Of a stretch of DNA of 5,791 bases, positions 1 to 5,791 are shown piece by piece. Made by a program: the position numbers and the translations under genes. The stretch is from positions 1 to 5,791 of the forward strand of contig JAUUYI010000157.1 of assembly GCA_030590525.1 (NCBI GenBank), given 5' to 3'. Under the pieces are notes generated by a model. The model did not search any database and had not been told where the DNA came from. It saw only the letters and a list, made by a program, of their open reading frames with translations. The stretch's first letter is position 1, and every line of letters begins with the position of its first letter. The DNA comes from Sedimenticola sp. (lineage in GTDB: Bacteria > Pseudomonadota > Gammaproteobacteria > Chromatiales > Chromatiaceae).

Positions 1-648
1 CGCAGGGCGGTATTTGCCATACTCGAAGAGGTTCTTCCCGAACGGCAAGATGCCGAGGAGAACAGTAAGGCCGACCCCAACAATGGTCGCCCCGGGATGT
101 CGCAATGGCAGATCTTCGTACTCGGCGTTCTCAGACTGGGACTCAATGCCGACTACGACCGTATCCAGGAATTGGCCAACCAACACAACACCATTCGCCA
201 AATGCTCGGCCACAGTGACTGGATGGATGAGAAGCACTACAAACTTCAGACACTCAAAGACAACCTGCGGCTGTTCACCCCGGAAATTCTGGACCGGATC
301 AACCAGGAAGTTGTTCGTGCAGGGCATCAGGCACTAAAAAAAAGCCCGGAGGACGGCGTCATCGGTCGCTGTGACTCCTTTGTGGTAGAAACCGACGTTC
401 ATTTCCCTACCGACATTAACTTGCTGCTGGATGCCATCCGCAAGGTCATAAGTATCAGCACGGAATTGGCTGGCGATTATGACCTGCCTGGATGGCGGCA
501 ACACGACGACCACCAACGACAATTCAAAAACCAATACCGCGAGGTACAACGACTCAAGCACTCCACCTCCAAAGACGAAAAAAAGAAGCAACTGAAACTG
601 GAACAGATACAGGATCGCAATTCAGCGAAACTGGCACTCACCAAGTGA
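1..648 (+). pseudogene. truncated DDE transposase (ISNCY/IS5-like), N-terminal half only, 5' end beyond window
   Basis: The frame is open from base 1 to a TGA at 646-648, giving 215 visible residues. It therefore starts outside the window, and the ATG at 97 is probably internal. Recognisable blocks are GRPGMSQWQIFVLGVLRLGL (about 82-141), the segment NQHNTIRQMLGHSD, and then CDSFVVETDVHFPTDINLL (370-426). The DS-VVET-VHFPTD block resembles the region around the first catalytic aspartate of IS5/ISNCY-type DDE transposases, with that Asp probably at 373-375. A Lys-rich linker follows (571-600). From family knowledge the full protein is roughly twice this length, so the part carrying the second Asp and the Glu is missing. 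I do not see it in any other frame downstream. After about 620 the family resemblance fades and the DNA becomes AT-rich. The fragment should be catalytically dead. Family assignment is by pattern memory; the truncation is more certain than the family name. Confidence 0.75.
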
Positions 649-655
649 GTTTCCA

Positions 656-988
656 TTGTGCCCTAATCAAATTGATGTGAAACCGTTATCTGACTATTTA
701 AATAATCTAATAGATGGACGGATATTCTCAAGTAGTGATTTCACGCAATCCATCGTTTATGACGCGGACCTTAGTGAAATTGATTCCTCCTTGAGTGTAA
801 TTTGTCAATTGGGAAAAGAGTCAGTTAAAGCATGGGCTGTTACGAGAGTAACTGTCGAAGCAAGAGGGTTCTGCCATGATAACAAGGGCAGTTTTTTTAG
901 TATTGAGGGTGCCACTAAACAGCATTATGAGAATTTGGGGCTAGCTTGGGAAGGCATTATTGGCGATTGCATAGACGATTACTGTTGA
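656..988 (+). CDS. hypothetical acidic small protein, possibly 5'-truncated
   Basis: This 110-residue ORF begins just after the transposase stop and ends at a TGA (986-988). The protein is acidic, with many Asp, no signal peptide and no obvious membrane segment. I do not recognise the family. Visible stretches include DYLNNLIDGRIFSSSDF near the start, KAWAVTRVTVEARGF in the middle and GLAWEGIIGDCIDDYC at the end. There is no in-frame ATG anywhere. The possible starts are TTG at 656, preceded by a weak GTGAG at 645-649, or GTG at 677 with no visible ribosome binding site. Base composition is much more AT-rich than the flanking genes, which points to separate acquisition. It may be a real gene with a TTG start, or the 3' part of a longer gene cut at the same junction that truncated the transposase. 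The acidic, compact character would fit an immunity-type or antitoxin-type cargo protein, but no motif supports that. Confidence 0.45.
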   Translation: MCPNQIDVKPLSDYLNNLIDGRIFSSSDFTQSIVYDADLSEIDSSLSVICQLGKESVKAWAVTRVTVEARGFCHDNKGSFFSIEGATKQHYENLGLAWEGIIGDCIDDYC

Positions 989-1146
989 TCTTCTCCCCGA
1001 AAAGGATATCTCAAATAAACTTATTCAGGGAGAAATCTTATATATGATTTTTAAAAAATAACTTCCAATAAAAAAACCTTGATGACATCGAAGAACCAAA
1101 ATGCATGAACGTCCGCTTCGGGCACGAAGCAGCCACTGAGTAACCA
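989..1146. other. AT-rich intergenic stretch, no gene seen
   Basis: About 160 bases between the unknown ORF and the recombinase remnant. It contains A/T runs (around 1045-1077) and stops in all frames, and no recognisable RNA gene. A perfect 7-bp inverted repeat (TTCTCCC 991-997, GGGAGAA 1028-1034) has a 30-base loop, too wide to call a terminator with confidence, although a T run follows at 1046-1051. The right end holds the GCTTCG palindrome listed separately. Confidence 0.5.
1111..1140. repeat. short palindromic intergenic element (GCTTCG-GGCA-CGAAGC)
   Basis: A perfect 6-bp inverted repeat, GCTTCG at 1115-1120 and CGAAGC at 1125-1130 with loop GGCA, lies within GTCC...AGCCACTGAG. It ends a few bases before the 3' end of the recombinase remnant. 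The wording resembles the short 'GTCCGCTT-GGG-...AAGC' intergenic palindromes I associate with many gammaproteobacterial genomes, but copy number cannot be judged from one window. No T run follows directly on either strand, so it is not a classical terminator. Confidence 0.35.
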
Positions 1147-1494
1147 TCACTCCCCCCAAAAATCCCTAAACCGATCCGGCGCCAATTCAGTGTACCTCAC
1201 CGTATGCTGACTATTCTTGTATCCCAAATAATGCTGGATCGCCCGCGTATCATGCCCATCGTTCGCCAGCTTGAACCCGCAGGCATGACGGAGCATGTGG
1301 GGGTGGACCGGAAAACCGAGGCCGGCCTCGCGCCCTGCCCTGGCGATCAGCTTGCGCACGGCCGAATCCGTCATCGGCCCTTTCCGCTCGGTGACGAAGA
1401 CATACTGGGTTGCTGGGTAGTCTCGCTTCAGCCGGCGCAGCGACCGGATCTCCGTGCCGCCCAGGGGATGAGTGCTTGGGGTGCCGTTCTTCAT
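1147..1494 (-). pseudogene. tyrosine recombinase/integrase remnant (FimB/XerD-like C-terminal catalytic domain)
   Basis: This 115-residue ORF is the C-terminal half of a small tyrosine recombinase, a site-specific DNA strand-exchange enzyme whose relatives are about 190-200 residues. The catalytic lysine block is at the extreme N-terminus (KNGTPSTHPL, residues 2-11). Box II follows as HPHMLRH (His66, Arg69), then GYKN and HTVRYTEL with the nucleophile Tyr101. The N-terminal half with the first catalytic arginine is missing. The position that is normally His or Trp in the catalytic set (usual wording LGHKN) is Tyr92 here. An in-frame TAG lies at 1504-1506, just upstream of the ATG, although homology seems to begin at or before that ATG, and no good ribosome binding site is present. 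Fold assignment is strong; loss of function is inferred from the missing half and the substitution. Confidence 0.85.
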
Positions 1495-1618
1495 TCTATC
1501 TACCTACGCACTGCGCTCTGTTGCCACATTGAGAATTGCCGGATTTCGACTGTACTTCTGAACACGGGCAGCGGATTATGTTATTGAGCTATTGATCGGG
1601 ACAACAGAATAACTGTCG
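1495..1618 (+). promoter_or_regulatory. upstream region of the RND gene with a possible sigma70 promoter
   Basis: TTGAGA at 1529-1534 and TGTACT at 1551-1556 are spaced by 16 bases, a moderate match to a sigma70 promoter about 60 bases upstream of the pump start. No operator-like palindrome or regulator gene is evident. The start codon has only a distant GGGA (1598-1601) as a possible Shine-Dalgarno, so translation initiation may be weak. The left part of this gap may be eroded integrase sequence. Confidence 0.25.
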
Positions 1619-4600
1619 ATGAAAAGAGCGAGGCAAACCATAGGCGGCGGGCTGGCGAGCTGGTCCATCCGCCATCCCATCGGGGTAGTGATGATCACCC
1701 TGGCGGTGATAGTGCTGGGGTTGTTTGCGCTGCAGCGGCTCAACATAGACCTGCTGCCACATATCATCTACCCGGATATCCGGGTGCGGGTACTGGACCC
1801 CGGAGTGCCGGCCACCATTATGGAGGACGAGGTGACCCGGCAGTTGGAGGAGCAGCTGGCCATTACCGAAGATGCCATTCATGTGGAGTCACAGACCAGC
1901 GAAGGACGCTCGGGCATCTCCCTCTCATTCGAGTACGGCAAAGATATCGACCAGGCGCTGCAGGATGCCAGTACCCGATTGGACCGGGCCAAACGGTTTC
2001 TGCCGGATTCCATCGATCCTCCGATCATCTATAAGCGCGACCCGTCTCAGCGGCCGGTGGCCGAATATGTGATCAGTTCCGCCCTGCGGGATCCGGTGGA
2101 GTTGCGCAGCTGGGTGGACTACAGCCTTGGTAAGTGGTTGCTGAACCTGCCGGGTGTGGCCGCTACCGAGGTGGGCGGCGGCCTGGTGCGCGAGATCCAG
2201 GTGGTTGCCGACCAGGAGCGACTGGCCGGCGTGGGGCTGGACGTGCTCGATCTGGAGGAGGCCCTGAAGAGCGGTAACCGGGACACCCCGGCCGGCCGGC
2301 TGGTGATGCAGCGCGGCGAGATAAGCGGCCGCACCGCCGGTCGTTTCCAGGAGATCGATGAGATCATTGACTTACCCCTGCAGCTGGAGACCCGGCAAGG
2401 TGAAGCCCGGGTTATACACCTGGGTGAGGTGGCCCAGGTGATCGACGGTTCCGAGGAGGAGCGGCTGCGGATACGGCTGAATGGTCTGCCGGGGATCAAA
2501 CTGTCGATCCAGAAACAGCCCCAGGCCAATACGGTCGCCGTGGTGGACCGGGTCAATGCCAGGCTGATGGAGCTGAAAGCGGAGGGGCTGATACCGGACG
2601 ACATCGACATCCACGCGGTAGACGATCAGGCCCGCTATATCCGTCGCTCCCTCGATAATGCCATCAGTGCCGCAGGCAGCGGTGCCCTGCTTGCCATGCT
2701 GGTGGTCTACCTGTTCCTCGGCAGCCTGCGGCGCACCCTGATCATCGGCAGCGCCATCCCCATCGCAATCCTGGTCACTTTCATCCTGATGGCCACCGGC
2801 GGTCTCAGCCTCAACATTATGACCCTGGGCGGATTGGCCCTGGGCATCGGTATGCTGGTGGACAACACCATCGTGATGCTGGAGAACATCTACCGCCACC
2901 AGCGACAAGGGGAAGAGGGAGACGAGGCACCCCAGCGGGCCGCGGCAGAGGTCAATAGCGCCATCGTTGCCTCCACCACCACAAATCTGGCAGCGGTGCT
3001 CCCGTTTCTGTTCGTCACCGGCCTGATCGGCCTGCTGTTCCGGGAGCTGATTTTCACCATTTCCGCTGCCATTGCCGCCTCCATGCTGGTGGCCCTGACG
3101 CTGGTGCCGGCACTGGCCGGGCACATAGCGGCAGGAGAAGAGGGAATGCTGCGCCGCGCCACCCATCGTATTCAGGAGAAACTGCAGAACGGCTACGCCC
3201 GCCTGCTCGGCTGGCTGATGCGGGCTCCCTGGCTGATTCTGATCCTGTTCATTACCGGGCTCGCCTTCACCGTGCCGGACTTTCTGGACAAGAAGCAGGA
3301 ATTCCTGCCGCGGATGGACGAGGGACGGGTCTACGTGAGCATCACCGCCGACCGGGGGATAAACGTCGCCGATATGAACCGCATTACCGAACGTATTGAG
3401 ACGATACTGGCGCGTCAAGCGGAGGTGGATACCCTGTTCACCACCGTCGGCGGCCATGTGTTTGGCCGCTCTCAGCATGAATCCCCCAACCGCTCCAGCA
3501 TCAAGGTGCGGCTGAAACCGAGCAGCGAAAGGGGTGGTATCGGCAGTCGGGCATGGATCGATCGGGTAAAGAAGGAGATCGATCAAGCGCAACTGGCGGG
3601 CGTAAAGGTACGTATCTTCAGCACCGGCCTCCGCGGCATCCGCATCAATCGCAGTGACGATGACTTCGCCCTGCGCATCCGGGGGCCGGATCTGTCGCTG
3701 CTGGAGGAGGTCGCCGGGCGGGTGGTGGAGAAGCTTCACGGTCTGAAGGGTGTACGCAACCTGCAGCATTCGGCCGAGGAGAAAAACCAGGAACTCGCCG
3801 TCCAGGTCGATCGGGAGCGGGCCGCCAGCTACGGATTGACGGTGGAGGATGTGGGCAAGGCGGTAAGATTTGCCCTGCAGGGACGGAAGGTTACCGACTT
3901 CATCACTGCAGACCGCTCCATCGATATCCTGCTGCGGCTGAGCCCGAAACAGATGACCAATCCGGCGGACGTAGAGAACATCATCCTGTTCAGCGACACC
4001 CAGCCAAAAGTGGCGGTACGACTGTCGGATATTGCCCGGGTAGAGATCCTTCCTGTCCCCTCAGCCATCACCCGGGACCGGCAGCAACGCTATGTGGAGG
4101 TAACCGCCTCTCTCACCGGGAAACAGACCCTGGCAGAGGTCATCGCCGAGGCCGACCAGCGGTTGGAGGGGCTGAAACTGCCCCGGGGTTACACTGTCTA
4201 TGAAGCAGGCAACCTGGAAACCCTGCAGGAAGGGCGCGACCTCAGCGCCCAGCTTCTGGGCCTGGCCCTGTTCCTGGTGTTCGTGGTGATGGCGGTTCAG
4301 TATGAGTCTCTGCGCAACCCACTGGTGATCATCCTCAGTGTCCCCTTTGCGCTCACCGGGGTGGCGATCGGGTTGGATATCACCGAGTTGCCCCTCTCCA
4401 TGCCGGTCTGGCTGGGGTTGATCATGCTGGCGGGCATCGTGGTCAACAATGCCATCGTGCTGGTGGAGTATATCGAGCTGGAGCGAAGGCGCGGCAGGGA
4501 GATCACGACCGCCATCGTGGAGGCGGCCCGGCTGCGGCTGCGCCCAATCCTCATGACCACTCTCACAACCGCCCTCGGTATGCTGCCCCTGGCCATGGCC

Positions 4601-4723
4601 CTCGGAGAAGGCTCAGAGATGCTCCAGCCCCTGGCTGTCACTATCATCTCCGGGTTGCTCTTCTCAACGCTGGTGAGTCTGTTGCTGGTGCCATCAGTCT
4701 ACCGGGTTTTGAACAGGTACTAG
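1619..4723 (+). CDS. RND efflux transporter permease subunit (inner membrane, AcrB/HAE-type)
   Basis: A complete 1034-residue proton-driven RND permease, the usual family length. It has the typical duplicated layout: TM1 about 20-37, a large periplasmic loop about 40-350, TM2-TM6 about 352-500, TM7 about 535-553, a second periplasmic loop about 555-875, then TM8-TM12 about 877-1028. TM4 carries GMLVDNTIVMLENIYRH (Asp415-Asn416), aligning with Asp407-Asp408 of AcrB. TM10 has GIVVNNAIVLVEY, with Asn943 where AcrB has Lys940. These substitutions occur in many HAE-type RND proteins, so activity is still expected. The substrate cannot be read from the sequence. The ATG at 1619 is supported by an in-frame TAA at 1610-1612 and by keeping TM1 intact. 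No adaptor or TolC-like gene flanks it. Just upstream is recombinase debris; downstream is a strong terminator. It appears to be a single-gene transcription unit that must borrow partners encoded elsewhere. Confidence 0.95.
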   Translation: MKRARQTIGGGLASWSIRHPIGVVMITLAVIVLGLFALQRLNIDLLPHIIYPDIRVRVLDPGVPATIMEDEVTRQLEEQLAITEDAIHVESQTSEGRSGISLSFEYGKDIDQALQDASTRLDRAKRFLPDSIDPPIIYKRDPSQRPVAEYVISSALRDPVELRSWVDYSLGKWLLNLPGVAATEVGGGLVREIQVVADQERLAGVGLDVLDLEEALKSGNRDTPAGRLVMQRGEISGRTAGRFQEIDEIIDLPLQLETRQGEARVIHLGEVAQVIDGSEEERLRIRLNGLPGIKLSIQKQPQANTVAVVDRVNARLMELKAEGLIPDDIDIHAVDDQARYIRRSLDNAISAAGSGALLAMLVVYLFLGSLRRTLIIGSAIPIAILVTFILMATGGLSLNIMTLGGLALGIGMLVDNTIVMLENIYRHQRQGEEGDEAPQRAAAEVNSAIVASTTTNLAAVLPFLFVTGLIGLLFRELIFTISAAIAASMLVALTLVPALAGHIAAGEEGMLRRATHRIQEKLQNGYARLLGWLMRAPWLILILFITGLAFTVPDFLDKKQEFLPRMDEGRVYVSITADRGINVADMNRITERIETILARQAEVDTLFTTVGGHVFGRSQHESPNRSSIKVRLKPSSERGGIGSRAWIDRVKKEIDQAQLAGVKVRIFSTGLRGIRINRSDDDFALRIRGPDLSLLEEVAGRVVEKLHGLKGVRNLQHSAEEKNQELAVQVDRERAASYGLTVEDVGKAVRFALQGRKVTDFITADRSIDILLRLSPKQMTNPADVENIILFSDTQPKVAVRLSDIARVEILPVPSAITRDRQQRYVEVTASLTGKQTLAEVIAEADQRLEGLKLPRGYTVYEAGNLETLQEGRDLSAQLLGLALFLVFVVMAVQYESLRNPLVIILSVPFALTGVAIGLDITELPLSMPVWLGLIMLAGIVVNNAIVLVEYIELERRRGREITTAIVEAARLRLRPILMTTLTTALGMLPLAMALGEGSEMLQPLAVTIISGLLFSTLVSLLLVPSVYRVLNRY

Positions 4724-4729
4724 GTACTA
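4716..4729. repeat. tandem duplication GGTACTA x2 across the RND stop codon
   Basis: GGTACTA occurs twice head to tail (4716-4722 and 4723-4729), spanning the TAG stop at 4721-4723. It is probably a small slippage duplication at the gene end with no evident function. Confidence 0.6.
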
Positions 4730-4738
4730 GCCAGGTAG

Positions 4739-4772
4739 GTCGGGCACGGTTTTTTTGTGCCCGACATTTTTT
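4739..4772 (+). terminator. rho-independent terminator of the RND gene
   Basis: A perfect 9-bp stem, GTCGGGCAC (4739-4747) with GTGCCCGAC (4757-4765), closes a 9-base loop (GGTTTTTTT) and is followed by an A and six T residues (4767-4772). It lies 15 bases after the pump stop codon. In the opposite direction no T run follows the stem, so it should stop only plus-strand transcription and not the convergent ParA unit. Confidence 0.9.
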
Positions 4773-4807
4773 CTGAGATCAGTCACGCTTGTAGTTACCC
4801 GACCCGT

Positions 4808-5557
4808 TCAGCCTCGCGAAAACCGGCCCTCCACCTCGCGCCACAGCCGTTCGTAGGCGCGTCCGGATGGGCCGCCGGGGGCAAAGCTGCCGAGGGGCGC
4901 ACGGTGAACGCCCATCAGTTCAACATCGCTGGCGGAGGGGATGTAGCTGGAGAGCACCTCCGCATGATGGCTGGGCATCTGCTCGATTATGTCCAGATGC
5001 AGCTGTTTGCGGCGGTCCACCATGGAGAAAAACGGCATCAGCGCCACATGCGTCGTCTTACTCTCCCCCAGGAAGCTCAACAGCTGCTCGTAGGTGCGCA
5101 GGGAAAGGGTGGTGGGGATAGAGGGGATCAACAGTGCGTCTGCCGCACGGAAGATGTTCTCCGATACCAGCGAGATACTGGGAGGACAGTCGAGAAAGAT
5201 CCGGTCGAACTCTTTGGAGAGTGGCCGCAGCAGCCGCAACAGCTGTTTTGCCGGCTTCTTTGCCTCCCCCAGCATCAGGTCCATGTTGCGGTAGGAGAAG
5301 TCGGCGGGCAGCAGGTCCAGATTATCGAAATCTGTCCCTTTGATCAGCCGGTCCAGCTCCCGCTGACCCCGCAACATCTTGCGGCCACCCCCCTTGATCC
5401 GCGCTTTGACCCGGAAGTAGAAGGTGGCAGCAGCCTGGGGGTCCAGGTCCCATACCAGGGTGCGATAGCCGTCGCGGGCGGAGAGGTAGGCGAGGTTGAC
5501 AGCAGTGGCGGTCTTACCGACACCCCCTTTGATATTGTAGACGCCGTATATCCTCAT
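4808..5557 (-). CDS. ParA/MinD-type P-loop ATPase (ParA family protein)
   Basis: A 249-residue ATPase of the ParA/Soj class; these proteins dimerise on ATP, usually bind DNA or membrane non-specifically, and position a cargo. It has a deviant Walker A KGGVGKT at 10-16 with both the signature Lys10 and Lys15, Walker A' DLDPQA at 37-42, and Walker B FLDCPP at 121-126. There is no N-terminal helix-turn-helix extension, so it matches the short chromosomal or orphan type. A basic loop (KARIKGGGRK, 51-60) and a second basic patch (DRRKQ, 181-185) could contact DNA. The start is firm: GGAAGGAG at 5566-5573 lies 8 bases before the ATG. The ATG overlaps the stop of the upstream gene as ATGA, implying translational coupling. 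No parB or parS-like repeats are visible, so the cargo is unknown and need not be a chromosome or plasmid. Confidence 0.93.
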   Translation of the reverse strand: MRIYGVYNIKGGVGKTATAVNLAYLSARDGYRTLVWDLDPQAAATFYFRVKARIKGGGRKMLRGQRELDRLIKGTDFDNLDLLPADFSYRNMDLMLGEAKKPAKQLLRLLRPLSKEFDRIFLDCPPSISLVSENIFRAADALLIPSIPTTLSLRTYEQLLSFLGESKTTHVALMPFFSMVDRRKQLHLDIIEQMPSHHAEVLSSYIPSASDVELMGVHRAPLGSFAPGGPSGRAYERLWREVEGRFSRG

Positions 5558-5787
5558 GCCCGCATCTCCTTCCGACCCATGGCCGCGGGGGCAAACAACT
5601 GCTTGAACAATACCCGGTTCTTCTCTGCGACAAAAATCTCGAAGCGGCTGTAGAATTCTGCTCGCGCCAGCAGTTGACGCTCCAGCAGGCCATCCACCAG
5701 CATACCCATGGCCAGCAGTGTGTCCGGTGGTACCTGACCCTCACGGACCATCTGCCATGCAAACTCCCGCAGCTTGTGGGCCTGCAC
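5554..5787 (-). CDS. small conserved-looking helical protein coupled to ParA, possibly extending past window edge
   Basis: A 77-residue protein if it starts at the GTG at 5785-5787. The frame stays open to base 5791, so the true start may lie outside the window. The stop overlaps the ParA start by four bases (ATGA), and the ParA ribosome binding site lies inside this gene's last codons, so the two are co-transcribed and co-translated. The sequence appears mostly alpha-helical and amphipathic, for example the stretches LAMGMLVDGLLERQLLARAE and YSRFEIFVAEKNRVLFKQLF. It has no signal peptide, membrane segment or zinc motif. I do not recognise the family. Its position directly before parA suggests a partner or adaptor of the ATPase. 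It is much smaller than a typical ParB and shows no helix-turn-helix that I can discern. The gene is probably real; its function is unknown. Confidence 0.7.
   Translation of the reverse strand: MQAHKLREFAWQMVREGQVPPDTLLAMGMLVDGLLERQLLARAEFYSRFEIFVAEKNRVLFKQLFAPAAMGRKEMRA
5566..5573 (-). promoter_or_regulatory. strong ribosome binding site of the ParA gene
   Basis: GGAAGGAG on the minus strand, 8 bases before the ATG at 5555-5557. It sits inside the 3' end of the upstream small gene, fixes the ParA start and supports coupling of the two genes. Confidence 0.85.
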
Positions 5788-5791
5788 TTCC

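Noticed and set aside
14..337. Plus-strand ORF of 107 residues overlapping the transposase start
   Set aside because: It is a shadow in another frame of the transposase, rich in Arg, Pro and Thr with no recognisable domain.
579..585. A_AAA_AAG heptamer in the zero frame of the transposase, the classic -1 frameshift signal
   Set aside because: The -1 frame continues only to 680 and encodes nothing transposase-like, only a Thr/Glu/Gly-rich shadow. I see no supporting downstream stem, so it is probably an accident of the Lys-rich linker.
991..1034. TTCTCCC...GGGAGAA inverted repeat after the unknown ORF as a terminator
   Set aside because: The stem is only 7 bp with a 30-base loop, and the T run starts 11 bases after the stem, so it is a weak candidate.
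1204..1587. Plus-strand ORF of 127 residues over the recombinase remnant
   Set aside because: It is antisense to the recognisable HxxR...Y recombinase frame and has no motif of its own.
2372..3769. Long minus-strand ORF (465 residues) inside the RND gene
   Set aside because: It is antisense to a clearly coding RND frame, its Gln/His-rich composition is typical of a GC-rich shadow frame, and it shows no family motif.
4757..5653. Plus-strand ORF of 298 residues opposite the ParA gene
   Set aside because: It covers the ParA gene in antisense and begins inside the terminator hairpin. The ParA strand has all the Walker motifs and a strong ribosome binding site.

Overview
The window looks like a stretch of a moderately GC-rich proteobacterial chromosome, most likely gammaproteobacterial. 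This rests on the style of three gene products: a DDE transposase, a small FimB/XerD-like tyrosine recombinase and an RND permease. No rRNA or other taxonomic marker is present, so the placement is a guess. I see no tRNA, rRNA or CRISPR array.

Layout. (1) Bases 1-648 hold the 5' part of a transposase gene that enters from outside the window and stops about halfway through the expected protein. (2) Bases ~650-1140 are clearly AT-richer than the rest. They carry a 110-residue ORF of unknown function (656-988) with no ATG start, then about 160 bases of non-coding sequence ending in a short palindrome. (3) Bases 1147-1494, minus strand, are the C-terminal catalytic half of a tyrosine recombinase. 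It lacks its N-terminal half and has a substituted catalytic-box residue. Together, 1-1500 is a graveyard of decayed mobile DNA. (4) Bases 1619-4723 are a complete 1034-residue RND efflux permease, followed by a strong rho-independent terminator. No adaptor (membrane fusion) or outer-membrane gene accompanies it. (5) On the minus strand from the right edge, a small alpha-helical protein gene (5554 to at least 5787) overlaps by four bases (ATGA) a ParA-type ATPase gene (4808-5557). They form a translationally coupled pair that converges on the pump gene.

How the parts relate. The pump and the ParA pair are convergent, separated by about 85 bases containing the pump's terminator, and need not be functionally linked. 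The left third is best read as insertion and deletion scars abutting the pump, which may explain why the pump has no adaptor gene upstream. The most interesting intact unit is the ParA plus small-protein pair. No ParB or centromere-like repeat is visible, so it could be an orphan ParA system that positions something other than DNA. That is inference, not shown by the sequence.
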